Source: Chloroflexota bacterium
GTDB lineage: Bacteria > Chloroflexota > Dehalococcoidia > SZUA-161 > SpSt-899
Direction of reading: 5' to 3'
DNA length: 18,504 nucleotides
Assembly (NCBI GenBank): GCA_018657655.1
Contig: JABHWQ010000478.1
Location: 1 to 18,504 of the forward strand
Below the pieces are notes generated by a model. That model did no database searches and was not told the DNA's origin. It was given only the letters and a program-made list of their open reading frames with translations. Position 1 is the first letter of the stretch. The number at the start of each line of letters is the position of its first letter. Positions 1 to 6,521 of the stretch are shown piece after piece. The position numbers and the translations under genes are program-made.

Positions 1-726
1 TCAGATGAAGATCTCCGCGAAATATTTCTTGACTCGCTCGATACCAGGGGCACATCAGAAAAGGAATTCCGGGAGCAGATAGCCGCAGCCCTCCTCAGAG
101 TAAAACTTCAGGAACACATCGGTGATACTGAAGTCCCCGCAGAAATGCCACAAGTACATATCCGTGGATTACTGATAGATGCCGGGACTGAAGCAGCAAC
201 AGCAGCCCCTGATACAACAGGCACCCCATCTGCAACAGTGACACCGGATGAAATCACAAGTCCTGTCACCAGCGGAACATCAGCTGCAAACAATGAAATA
301 ATCAAAGCAAACGCAGAAGAGATATACAACACCATCAAAGAGCGGTTGGACGATGGAGAGGAATTCGCCATTCTGGTCGAAGAATTCTCTATCACTAGTT
401 ACGATCCTGAACTGGAAGTGGGCGATCTCGGTTGGATGCCTGAGGAAATCGCGATTCTATATGGCGGGGAAGAATTTGCATCAGAAGCATTTGGTCTTGA
501 ACTGGATACTCTGAGTTCACCAATCCCTACCATCGCTAATACTCAATTCTGGATCATAGAGGTTATCGAAAAAGAGGAATCCAAGGTACTCGAAGAATCA
601 ACCGAAACTTATTTGAGATCCAAGGCATTCGATGACTGGTTCACGGAAAAAAGCAACGATTTCACCATTAAAGATGATTACCTTGATGCAGAAGACATAG
701 CATGGGCTATTGAAAAAGCGCTATGA
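1..726 (+). CDS. Parvulin/SurA-like peptidyl-prolyl isomerase, 3' part (5' end outside window)
   Basis: The frame is open from the first base to TGA at 724-726, giving 241 visible residues. The sequence shows a PpiC-type rotamase domain: first strand VHIRGLLID (visible residues 52-60), helix with EEIYNTIKERLDDGEEFAIL, then VGDLGWM, a clear match to the parvulin GGDLGW motif, and the SSPIPT..QFWIIEV end. A roughly 40-residue stretch rich in T, P, A and S separates the first strand from the helix, which is unusual because this turn is normally short. The part before residue 50 resembles the C-terminal end of a SurA N-domain (EKEFREQIAAALLRVKLQEHI). The family assists folding of exported proteins outside the membrane; any signal peptide would lie upstream of the window. 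hom starts 20 bases downstream, so co-transcription is likely. Family call is good; exact role is inferred. Confidence 0.85.
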   Translation, partial: SDEDLREIFLDSLDTRGTSEKEFREQIAAALLRVKLQEHIGDTEVPAEMPQVHIRGLLIDAGTEAATAAPDTTGTPSATVTPDEITSPVTSGTSAANNEIIKANAEEIYNTIKERLDDGEEFAILVEEFSITSYDPELEVGDLGWMPEEIAILYGGEEFASEAFGLELDTLSSPIPTIANTQFWIIEVIEKEESKVLEESTETYLRSKAFDDWFTEKSNDFTIKDDYLDAEDIAWAIEKAL

Positions 727-746
727 CAAATCCCTTGAGGTAGGGA

Positions 747-2045
747 GTGATAGAGGTGAAAGATAAAATCAATATTGGCTTAATCGGGCTGGGAACCATT
801 GGTGGCGGGGTAGCCAAAATCCTCCATGACAAAGCTGACAGTATAACCAAACAGGTAGGCATTCCTCTAGTACTCCGCAGGGTTGCGGACTTGGATGACA
901 CCAGAAAAGACTCGCTCCCGGACCCCGGCGTTTTCACCACAGATGCACGCAGTATACTCGAAGACCCTGAAATCGATATTGTGATCGAGCTTATCGGGGG
1001 CGAAAAACCGGCCAAAGATTTCATCGAAGAAGCTATCCGTCAGAATAAGCATGTAGTCACCGCCAACAAAGAAATATTAGCCAAGTACGGCCCTGAACTC
1101 CTGGCAATGTCTGATGAACGGCAAGTCGGGCTGTTCTACGAAGCTAGCGTCGGCGGTGGCATACCATTAATCGCTCCCCTCAAACGAAATCTTCAGGTCA
1201 ACAATATCACTTCGATCCACACTATCATCAACGGTACCACCAATTACATCCTGACCAGAATGGAAAAAGCGGGGCTAGAGTTTTCCGCCGCTCTCAAAGA
1301 AGCTCAGGACCTGGGATATGCCGAAGCCAATCCTACCAGCGATATCGAAGGATTCGACGCTGCATACAAAATAGCAATTTTGGCAACGATAGCCTTCCAT
1401 ACTGATGTTCGTCCTGACGACGTCTACCACGAAGGTATATCTCGAATGGCATCACAAGACTTTCGTTATGCCGGAGAACTTGGTTACGCCATAAAGCTTC
1501 TGGCTATCGCAAAAAAAGAAGGTGATTCTATTCAAGTTCGGGTTCACCCGGTATTCATCCCCGATGATATGCTACTGGCTAAAGTAGACGGCGTATTCAA
1601 CGCTGTGCAAATCGAAGGCGATCTTACCGGCAGGGTAATCCTCTATGGCCGTGGAGCCGGATCGGAACCCACCGCCAATGTAGTCGTCGCAGATGCCATT
1701 CACATCGCGCGGAGCATCAATCTTGGGACAGAATTACAGCCTGAGTTACCTCTTGATGCACCTAAACTGATTAAACCTATTTCAGAGATCGAAACCCGTT
1801 ATTATATTCGAATGACAATCGCCGATCAACCCGGTGTGCTTGCGCAGATCACCAGAGTGTTTGGAGACAATCTCATCAGCATCTCATCGGCAATTCAAAA
1901 AGAAGTAGATAGTACAGTGCAAAGCACCGAGATAGTGATAATGACTCATACTGCTAAAGAGCAAGCCATGCAACAAGCTATCGATCAGATGAAAAAACTC
2001 GAGGTGGTCAAGGAAATCAACAATCTCATTCGAGTTGAGGATTAA
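747..2045 (+). CDS. hom: Homoserine dehydrogenase with C-terminal ACT domain
   Basis: Catalyses NAD(P)H-dependent reduction of aspartate 4-semialdehyde to homoserine, the branch point to threonine and methionine, in the cytoplasm. The 432-residue length is normal for the ACT-containing form. Visible motifs are the Rossmann loop GLIGLGTIGGGV (residues 11-22), TANKEILA, INGTTNYIL, and DIEGFDAAYK with D204 and K208 at the expected catalytic positions, then GAGSEPTANVVVADA. An ACT domain from about residue 351 (IADQPGVLAQITRVF) is the usual site of threonine feedback in this family. The start is GTG: 747 has GAGG at 737-740 six bases upstream, while an in-frame GTG at 756 is also possible with AGGGA at 742-746. 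thrC begins four bases after the stop, so the two are translationally close. Confident. Confidence 0.96.
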   Translation: MIEVKDKINIGLIGLGTIGGGVAKILHDKADSITKQVGIPLVLRRVADLDDTRKDSLPDPGVFTTDARSILEDPEIDIVIELIGGEKPAKDFIEEAIRQNKHVVTANKEILAKYGPELLAMSDERQVGLFYEASVGGGIPLIAPLKRNLQVNNITSIHTIINGTTNYILTRMEKAGLEFSAALKEAQDLGYAEANPTSDIEGFDAAYKIAILATIAFHTDVRPDDVYHEGISRMASQDFRYAGELGYAIKLLAIAKKEGDSIQVRVHPVFIPDDMLLAKVDGVFNAVQIEGDLTGRVILYGRGAGSEPTANVVVADAIHIARSINLGTELQPELPLDAPKLIKPISEIETRYYIRMTIADQPGVLAQITRVFGDNLISISSAIQKEVDSTVQSTEIVIMTHTAKEQAMQQAIDQMKKLEVVKEINNLIRVED

Positions 2046-2049
2046 TTAA

Positions 2050-3099
2050 ATGGTCTGTTTAATTGAGAAATACAGAGACTTTCTTCCCGTAACCAACTCT
2101 ACTCCCATAATAACTGCCGGGGAAGGGAATACCCCTCTGGTACGCTCCCGAAAACTGGAGAAAGAACTTGGTTGTGATGAGTTATATTTCAAGTTAGAGG
2201 GATGCAATCCCACCGGTTCTTTCAAAGACCGGGGAATGGTGATGGCTGTGGCCAAGGCAGCGGAGGAAGGCAGCAAAGCTATTGCCTGCGCTTCCACCGG
2301 TAATACCAGTGCAGCAGCAGCGGCCTACGGAGCGCGCTTTGGGCTCAAGGTTTTTGTTCTGGTTCCAAAGGGAAATATTGCCTTGGGAAAACTGGCTCAG
2401 GCGATGATTTTTGGAGCACAGGTCATCAGTATCGATGGGAACTTCGATGAAGCTCTGACAATGGTCCGGACACTGACTGAGAAGCATCCCATTACTCTAG
2501 TAAACTCGCTCAATCCATATAGGATCGAAGGCCAAAAGACATCTTCGTTTGAAATAGTCGATGAACTGGGATCGGCTCCCGATTATCTTTTCATTCCACT
2601 GGGTAACGCGGGTAACATTACAGCATACTGGAAAGGATTCACAGAGTATCACAAAGCAGGCAAATCACCCAATGTACCCAAGATGATGGCCTTTGAAGCG
2701 GAGGGAGCAGCCGCCATTGTGTTCGATAGAGTGATCGAAAAACCGGAAACGGTAGCCACCGCAATCCGAATTGGTAATCCGGCAAGCTGGAAGAGCGCTG
2801 TTGCCGCACGCGATGAATCCGGAGGAGTTATCGGCTACGTCACCGATCCTCAGATTCTGAGTGCTTATAGCAGACTCGCCGCCGAAGAGGGAGTCTTTGG
2901 GGAACCGGCCTCTGCCGCTTCGGTAGCCGGACTCATCAAGTCAGTCGAAAACGGCTTGGATCTAAAGGGAAAACGGATTGTTTGCATAATAACGGGGAAC
3001 GGGTTGAAAGACCCTGACAACGCTTTGAAACAGTCAGACCCGCTCACTGAAGTCCCAGCCGACCTTGACGCCGTCGAGCGTATCATGACATCCAAATAG
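2050..3099 (+). CDS. thrC: Threonine synthase
   Basis: PLP enzyme converting O-phosphohomoserine to threonine and phosphate. The PLP lysine is K59 in [11 protein letters not shown], followed by [15 protein letters not shown], and the phosphate-binding glycine loop is PLGNAGN. The 349-residue length fits the short bacterial class found in Gram-positives and Chloroflexi rather than the longer E. coli type. ATG 2050 has GAGG at 2037-2040, nine bases upstream, inside the end of hom. The gene lies four bases after hom. No homoserine kinase (thrB) follows; folE is next, so the kinase must be elsewhere or replaced. Cystathionine or diaminopropionate enzymes share the fold, but hom linkage and motif details make threonine synthase the clear choice. 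Confidence 0.95.
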   Translation: MVCLIEKYRDFLPVTNSTPIITAGEGNTPLVRSRKLEKELGCDELYFKLEGCNPTGSFKDRGMVMAVAKAAEEGSKAIACASTGNTSAAAAAYGARFGLKVFVLVPKGNIALGKLAQAMIFGAQVISIDGNFDEALTMVRTLTEKHPITLVNSLNPYRIEGQKTSSFEIVDELGSAPDYLFIPLGNAGNITAYWKGFTEYHKAGKSPNVPKMMAFEAEGAAAIVFDRVIEKPETVATAIRIGNPASWKSAVAARDESGGVIGYVTDPQILSAYSRLAAEEGVFGEPASAASVAGLIKSVENGLDLKGKRIVCIITGNGLKDPDNALKQSDPLTEVPADLDAVERIMTSK

Positions 3100-3129
3100 T
3101 CTCTCGGCCATTATAAATCGAGGTCCAAT

Positions 3130-3690
3130 TTGATAGATCAGGAAAAAATCAAAACCGCTGTTATTTCGATAATCGAAGCCATAGGCGACGATCCCTTCAG
3201 GGAAGGTCTGGTTGATACGCCCCGGCGTATCGCCGAGATGTACGCCGATATTTTCGGAGGAATTCACGAGGACCCGGAAGAGCATCTCAAAATCGGCTTT
3301 GAAGAAGGTCACCAGGAGATGGTTATTGCCAAAGATATCCCCTTCTACGCCATGTGCGAACATCATTTTCTTCCCTTCCATGGTACGGCCCACATAGGTT
3401 ATATACCTAACGGACGGGTGGTTGGTGTAAGCAAATTGTCCAGGATAGTAGAAGTATTCGCTCGACGACCTCAACTTCAGGAGCGCCTCACCACTCAAGT
3501 TGCCGATACAATGGTCAAAGTCCTGCAACCAAAAGGGGTAGCGGTTATCGTAGAAGCAGAGCATCTCTGTATGACCATGCGAGGTATAAGAAAACCCGGC
3601 AGCAAGATGGTTACCTCTGCTATGAGAGGACTTCTCAGAGAACGTGCTGCTACACGCGCTGAGTTCCTTACTTTAATAGATCATAGGTAG
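3130..3690 (+). CDS. folE: GTP cyclohydrolase I (type IA)
   Basis: Converts GTP to 7,8-dihydroneopterin triphosphate, the entry to folate and, in many bacteria, to queuosine-type deazapurines. The expected zinc ligands are all present: C76 and H79 in MCEHHFLPFHG and C147 in EHLCMTMRG, with H145 at the catalytic histidine position. GRVVGVSKLSRIVEVFARR and the RPQLQERLT segment are family hallmarks. Length (186) is normal. The start is TTG at 3130, supported by GAGGT at 3120-3124 five bases upstream and by the absence of an in-frame ATG before conserved sequence. It follows thrC by 30 bases with no visible terminator, so it may share its transcript. Confident in function; whether it serves folate or queuosine is not shown here. 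Confidence 0.96.
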   Translation: MIDQEKIKTAVISIIEAIGDDPFREGLVDTPRRIAEMYADIFGGIHEDPEEHLKIGFEEGHQEMVIAKDIPFYAMCEHHFLPFHGTAHIGYIPNGRVVGVSKLSRIVEVFARRPQLQERLTTQVADTMVKVLQPKGVAVIVEAEHLCMTMRGIRKPGSKMVTSAMRGLLRERAATRAEFLTLIDHR

Positions 3691-3782
3691 TGCGAGGAGC
3701 GATTTCGTATTTTGTTCAGATCCCCCACTTTCACGTTGGATACCGTTGTTCAATTATGAAAAGCTCAGGGAGAAACTGATAG

Positions 3783-3968
3783 ATGCCAGTAAAGGAATTC
3801 GAGTGTCACGGATGCAATAGTACGTTTGTTATGAGGGAAGAAGAGATGCCTTCCAATGAAAGCCCTATCGTTTGCCCACGGTGCAAAAGTTCAGATATCG
3901 AACGTTATTACTTCCCTGACGGCGCTTGCCGACTGTACAACCTGGTGAAACCCAACCCTCAAGATTAG
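3783..3968 (+). CDS. Small zinc-ribbon protein, FmdB-like
   Basis: A 61-residue protein with two CxxC knuckles, C8-x2-C11 (ECHGC) and C31-x2-C34 (VCPRC), separated by 19 residues. This is the arrangement of the FmdB/CxxC_CxxC_SSSS putative regulatory zinc ribbons: a short N-terminal aromatic-rich strand (EFECHGCNSTF) and a second knuckle followed by KSSDIERY. The tail has no further domain. ATG 3783 is preceded by AGGGAG at 3767-3772, ten bases upstream. It follows folE by 92 bases and precedes the ferredoxin by 21, so it forms a pair with the ferredoxin. Proteins of this kind are common and poorly characterised; no specific partner can be named from the sequence. Confidence 0.8.
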   Translation: MPVKEFECHGCNSTFVMREEEMPSNESPIVCPRCKSSDIERYYFPDGACRLYNLVKPNPQD

Positions 3969-3989
3969 TTTCCGGATGGAATAAGAGCT

Positions 3990-4196
3990 ATGCCAAAACC
4001 CAAGGCTTACGTAGACTATAACAAGTGCAATCCTGAACTATGCAAGGACGGAGTTTGCCTGGCAGCCCAGGAATGCGAACTCAAGATACTTCATCAGGAT
4101 GCCCCTTACGAGCCCCCTGAAACAACCTCGGCGCCGTGCAAGGGCTGCTTCAAATGCCTTCGCGTTTGCCCCGCCAAAGCTATTGTAAAAATGTAG
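3990..4196 (+). CDS. Small iron-sulfur (ferredoxin-like) protein with RLI-like N-terminal cysteines
   Basis: A 68-residue protein with eight cysteines. The C-terminal half has a textbook [4Fe-4S] motif, C50-x2-C53-x2-C56-x3-C60 followed by proline. The N-terminal half (VDYNKCNPELCKDGVCLAAQ) has C13-x4-C18-x4-C23-x5-C29, a spacing that resembles the metal-binding N-terminus of RNase L inhibitor/ABCE1 proteins more than a standard ferredoxin. Two clusters are therefore possible. ATG 3990 has GGATGGA at 3974-3980 nine bases upstream. It lies 21 bases after the zinc-ribbon gene. A role as a small electron carrier is likely from the motif; its partner is unknown. No terminator is obvious behind it. 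Confidence 0.82.
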   Translation: MPKPKAYVDYNKCNPELCKDGVCLAAQECELKILHQDAPYEPPETTSAPCKGCFKCLRVCPAKAIVKM

Positions 4197-4200
4197 TTAG

Positions 4201-4452
4201 ACTTACCCTAGGAATTGGCAAACGCCATACCAACAATACCCGCCAGGCCCAATATTTTGTATCCGATACAGGTCTACGATTCTGGAATTATTTGGCTGCT
4301 TTTTGGAAAGGGCTAAACCTGATTTCAGGCCCGATATTCTGGAAACAGTCTTTGTATTTACAAGTAATTGGAAAGCTACCTCTGATGAGCCTGCTGCAAA
4401 GCCTACTATTTTGTACAAGTGTGCTGTCTGCCGGGTTGAAAGGGTTTTTTGA
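4201..4452 (+). pseudogene. Coding-like stretch in an otherwise gene-free gap; possible small ORF or gene remnant
   Basis: The 312 bases between the ferredoxin gene and the lipoprotein gene hold no convincing gene. One + frame is open from 4201 to TGA at 4450-4452 (83 codons) without ATG or GTG. Its last part, from a TTG at 4303, reads protein-like: KPDFRPDILETVFVF, then WKATSDEPAAKPTILYKCAV and C-x2-C before the stop. No good ribosome site precedes the TTG. The - strand is also open here, which lowers the weight of the frame. It could be a decayed zinc-ribbon gene, a short expressed ORF, or chance. No family recognised. Confidence 0.2.
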
Positions 4453-4464
4453 ATAGACCATGTC

Positions 4465-4486
4465 ATTCCGGCCTACGAGCCGGAAT
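4465..4486. repeat. REP-like inverted repeat
   Basis: Perfect 8-bp arms ATTCCGGC (4465-4472) and GCCGGAAT (4479-4486) around a 6-base loop, preceded by GTC. The form GTCATTCC...GGAATC is typical of short dispersed palindromes in many bacterial genomes. No T-run follows on either strand, so a terminator is unlikely. A second copy is not present in this window. Confidence 0.5.
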
Positions 4487-4508
4487 CTACCTTCCCTAGC
4501 CACCTAGA

Positions 4509-4538
4509 TTGACTTCCCTCGCCTCCCAGTGTCATAAT
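4509..4538 (+). promoter_or_regulatory. Sigma70-type promoter of the lipoprotein gene, giving a probable leaderless mRNA
   Basis: TTGACT (4509-4514), 18-base spacer, CATAAT (4533-4538). The expected transcription start, about seven bases beyond the -10, coincides with the A of ATG 4545. The TTG that opens the longest ORF is the -35 box itself and so cannot be the start codon if this promoter is used. Confidence 0.6.
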
Positions 4539-4544
4539 CTCCCC

Positions 4545-5729
4545 ATGAACCGCTGCCTCCAGACGGCTTTTACAGCTATAACAGTGATAGCATCGATCAG
4601 TACAGCCCTCCTCACCGGCTGCAATTCAAATAATGATTCTACACCACCGCCGATAACACCAACTCCGACAGAGACTATAATACCAACACCAAGTGTAACG
4701 CCTGGCACACCAACTCCAATAGTTATACCGGGAACACCTACTCCTACAGTTACGCCAACTCCTAGTCCAACATATACGCCTACTCCTAGTCCAACAGAAA
4801 CACCAATACCTTTTGATTTGCAGTTTATCGCTTCAATGGATGAACCAACTGCCAGATTAGTCATGAGTAAGGGTTGGTATAATGATGGCAAATCTGATAA
4901 AGAAGAACGTTTTGTTAATTGCCTTGGTGATGCGGTTAATCTAACAGGTTCAGCACCAGATATAAACGAAGCTAAAAACTATGTTAGAGCACTAGTTAAT
5001 AATTTTCCTGCTAGCTGTGTCTTTGAGGATATTCAAATGAATAATCATTCTGTATCTCTTTTCACATTATCTAATAATCCAGAAAAGCTTTCCAAAGCAA
5101 CAGACATAATACAAACAGGTCTGCCAATAGAGGAGGATTTTATTGGCTTTGATTTCCCTAGCAACAGATTAGACATACTTCTTGGGCCATATGGTGTTTC
5201 TGGTGCAGTAATGTATGGAACTCGGGTAACGTTGGATGAGAATACAGAAAGCCCTGGAAGTTTTTATAATGAGATTTCACATCGTTTTAACATCTTTGGT
5301 CCTGTATGGATAGGTGAAGGCATCACCAGGTTTATGCAATGGTATGTTACAGAGGAAGTGAAGGATGAGCCCTGGTTTAATGATTCAAAGCTAAGGTCTT
5401 CTGTAAGGCGTGCTTATGAAAATGGAGAACATATTTTTGATGTTGGTTATGAAAAAGCAGTTTCTACTGCAGAGAGGAATGGATTTCTTGATGTTCCTCT
5501 GGTTGAGTGCAATGAAAAAGGAGAGCCATATAATCAGGGACATATCTTTTTGTATGACTTATATCAGGTTCTTGGGCAAGAAGGCATTTCAGCTATGTGC
5601 AAGGCTGCTTATGAGGACACAAAAATAGATGAAAAAGGCCTTGAACTAGTTATCATGGATGTTGCTGCAAAGCAAGGCAAAACATCAGTTGTCCAGTCAA
5701 TGGTTTCTGAAAGATTCTACGGTGAATAG
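4545..5729 (+). CDS. Lipoprotein with PT-rich stalk and degenerate gluzincin-like (peptidase MA type) domain
   Basis: From ATG 4545 the protein has 394 residues. Residues 1-26 form a lipoprotein signal (basic start, hydrophobic core, lipobox LTGC, lipidated C26). Residues 32-89 are a proline/threonine spacer that would hold the domain away from the membrane. The globular part contains NEISH (242-246) and WIGEGIT (255-261). Known gluzincins of the peptidase_MA kind read HExxH followed by W-x-x-E-G; here the second H and the downstream E258 remain but the first zinc-binding H is N242. It therefore looks like an inactive or altered peptidase relative. Third codon positions are more A/T-rich than in neighbouring genes, suggesting acquisition. 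No ribosome site precedes the ATG, which fits leaderless expression. It is convergent with hicA. Substrate or partner unknown. Confidence 0.75.
   Translation: MNRCLQTAFTAITVIASISTALLTGCNSNNDSTPPPITPTPTETIIPTPSVTPGTPTPIVIPGTPTPTVTPTPSPTYTPTPSPTETPIPFDLQFIASMDEPTARLVMSKGWYNDGKSDKEERFVNCLGDAVNLTGSAPDINEAKNYVRALVNNFPASCVFEDIQMNNHSVSLFTLSNNPEKLSKATDIIQTGLPIEEDFIGFDFPSNRLDILLGPYGVSGAVMYGTRVTLDENTESPGSFYNEISHRFNIFGPVWIGEGITRFMQWYVTEEVKDEPWFNDSKLRSSVRRAYENGEHIFDVGYEKAVSTAERNGFLDVPLVECNEKGEPYNQGHIFLYDLYQVLGQEGISAMCKAAYEDTKIDEKGLELVIMDVAAKQGKTSVVQSMVSERFYGE
4641..4811 (+). repeat. Degenerate repeats encoding the Pro/Thr stalk
   Basis: Short repeated units of the type CCTACTCCTAGTCCAACA encode tandem TPTP, PSPT and PGTPTP motifs (residues 33-89 of the lipoprotein). 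Units near 4744-4764 and 4780-4797 are nearly identical. Such stretches change length readily by slippage. Confidence 0.7.
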
Positions 5730-5767
5730 TTTATACACCCAAGTAGAAAGATTTATATATTCAAAAC

Positions 5768-5959
5768 TCAGAGGCCAGCCTGATTAACTAGTTTCCTCAG
5801 TGTGCCCTTCGCTACTTCCTTGTGATTCGGTACGGAGAGAGTAGCAATGTGTCCTTCCCTGGTCAGGATAATATGGCTGCCTTTTTGACGCGACACTTCC
5901 CATCCTGTTTTCTCAAAAGCTTTGACAACCTCGCGTCCGGACAGCACAGGCAGCTTCAT
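5768..5959 (-). CDS. hicA: HicA family mRNA interferase toxin
   Basis: A 63-residue protein of the HicA/YcfA fold, a small double-stranded-RNA-binding-like toxin that cleaves mRNA in characterised members. It has the expected pattern: VLSGREVVKAFEKTGWEVSR, then QKGSHIIL with the catalytic histidine H29, then VPNHKEVAKGTLRKLVNQAG. Length is normal and no key residue is missing, so it appears intact. Its ATG shares one base with the hicB stop (TAATG on the - strand), so translation is coupled behind the antitoxin. It is convergent with the lipoprotein gene, 38 bases apart, with no clear terminator between. Confidence 0.92.
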   Translation of the reverse strand: MKLPVLSGREVVKAFEKTGWEVSRQKGSHIILTREGHIATLSVPNHKEVAKGTLRKLVNQAGL

Positions 5960-6165
5960 TAAACGGCAACCTCGATCTCGCGCGTTTCAATAGTCAGCGG
6001 CATTCCCTTTTCTTCACGAACAATCAAACAATCCCGGATAGCTTCTTTGATGTTCTCCATAGATTCCTGTTCCGTCTTGCCCTGAGAGACACAGCCAGGA
6101 ATCGATGGACATTCGGCAATAAACACACCATCCTCATCCTGCTCAATTGAAACAATAAATTTCAT
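5959..6165 (-). CDS. hicB: HicB family antitoxin, short form
   Basis: A 68-residue protein matching the N-terminal HicB domain: MKFIVSIEQDEDGVFIAECP, SIPGCVSQGKTEQESMENIKEAI, then EEKGMPL. In known systems it binds and neutralises HicA. The separate C-terminal ribbon-helix-helix or helix-turn-helix DNA-binding domain of longer HicB proteins is absent, so autoregulation by this protein alone is uncertain. The start is well supported: AGGGAGAA (complement of 6171-6178) lies five bases upstream of ATG 6165. The gene order is hicB then hicA with a one-base overlap. A perfect TATAAT lies upstream (complement of 6203-6208). Confidence 0.92.
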   Translation of the reverse strand: MKFIVSIEQDEDGVFIAECPSIPGCVSQGKTEQESMENIKEAIRDCLIVREEKGMPLTIETREIEVAV

Positions 6166-6182
6166 TGGTCTTCTCCCTGTTT

Positions 6183-6220
6183 CAGGTTCATGGTAATTTA
6201 GTATTATAGAGTTTAACCTG
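6183..6220 (-). promoter_or_regulatory. Candidate hicBA promoter region with flanking inverted repeat
   Basis: On the - strand a perfect TATAAT is the complement of 6203-6208, 37 bases before ATG 6165. No good -35 is seen at 16-18 bases. CAGGTT (6183-6188) and AACCTG (6215-6220) form a 6-bp inverted repeat around the -10, a plausible operator arrangement, though the arms are short and could be chance. Confidence 0.4.
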
Positions 6221-6242
6221 CATTCCTCACTTCCGCAAGCAT

Positions 6243-6271
6243 TTGACTTACACAGGTCACTTGTGTATGCT
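6243..6271 (+). promoter_or_regulatory. Candidate + strand promoter with operator-like palindrome in the spacer
   Basis: TTGACT (6243-6248), 17-base spacer, TATGCT (6266-6271). The spacer is almost entirely the 19-bp palindrome TACACAGGTCACTTGTGTA (6249-6267), which has eight of nine pairs matched around a central C. A protein bound there would cover the RNA polymerase contact sites. The geometry to the next ATG (6277) is the same as in the two probable leaderless promoters elsewhere in the window. The promoter diverges from hicBA. Confidence 0.45.
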
Positions 6272-6276
6272 TTCGA

Positions 6277-6369
6277 ATGAAATTGCCCAGCATTCAGATA
6301 ACTTGTACTTCCTGTAGCGGGATAAATATGATTACTATGAATTTAAACCCAATAAGGCCAAAGTTGTAA
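6277..6369 (+). CDS. Possible 30-residue leaderless small ORF with a CxxC motif
   Basis: ATG 6277 lies six bases after the -10 of the promoter at 6243-6271 and opens a 30-codon frame ending at TAA 6367-6369. The peptide starts MKLPSIQITCTSCSGIN, with C10-x2-C13, and ends NPIRPKL. There is no ribosome site, which is consistent with leaderless translation only. It is not recognised. It may be a genuine microprotein, or the undamaged 5' end of a decayed gene, because protein-like stretches follow in the same frame and another. The remaining bases to 6521 contain no complete gene. Confidence 0.25.
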   Translation: MKLPSIQITCTSCSGINMITMNLNPIRPKL

Positions 6370-6485
6370 GTAGAAATAGCACCAGATAAAGAGGGACGTA
6401 GCTAAATGAAGGTGAATCTCCTAAGGAACTAGATTTCTTGAAGCTGATTTTCGTGACCAAATGGCACAGTTTTCTCCGTGAATAA
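6370..6485 (+). pseudogene. Coding-like debris downstream of the 30-codon ORF
   Basis: After TAA 6367 the same frame continues VEIAPDKEGRS to a second stop at 6403-6405, and a shifted frame then reads NEGESPKELDFLKLIF, TKWHSFLRE before TAA 6483-6485. These stretches look like protein rather than random translation, suggesting a gene broken by stops and one shift. No family was recognised, and chance cannot be excluded from so short a sequence. Confidence 0.2.
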
Positions 6486-6521
6486 CGTGGAGCGTCAGCG
6501 GGTTACATAGAGCATTCGGAT

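Noticed and set aside
3034..3564. 176-codon open frame on the - strand opposite thrC and folE
   Set aside because: Lies exactly antisense to the conserved FolE motifs and has no recognisable family; an antisense shadow.
4136..4456. 106-codon + ORF overlapping the ferredoxin end
   Set aside because: Its start lies inside the conserved ferredoxin cysteine motif in another frame and the translation has no domain-like pattern.
4532..4891. 119-codon - strand ORF with a VGVGV-rich protein
   Set aside because: Antisense of the PT-repeat of the lipoprotein; the repeat composition alone keeps it open.
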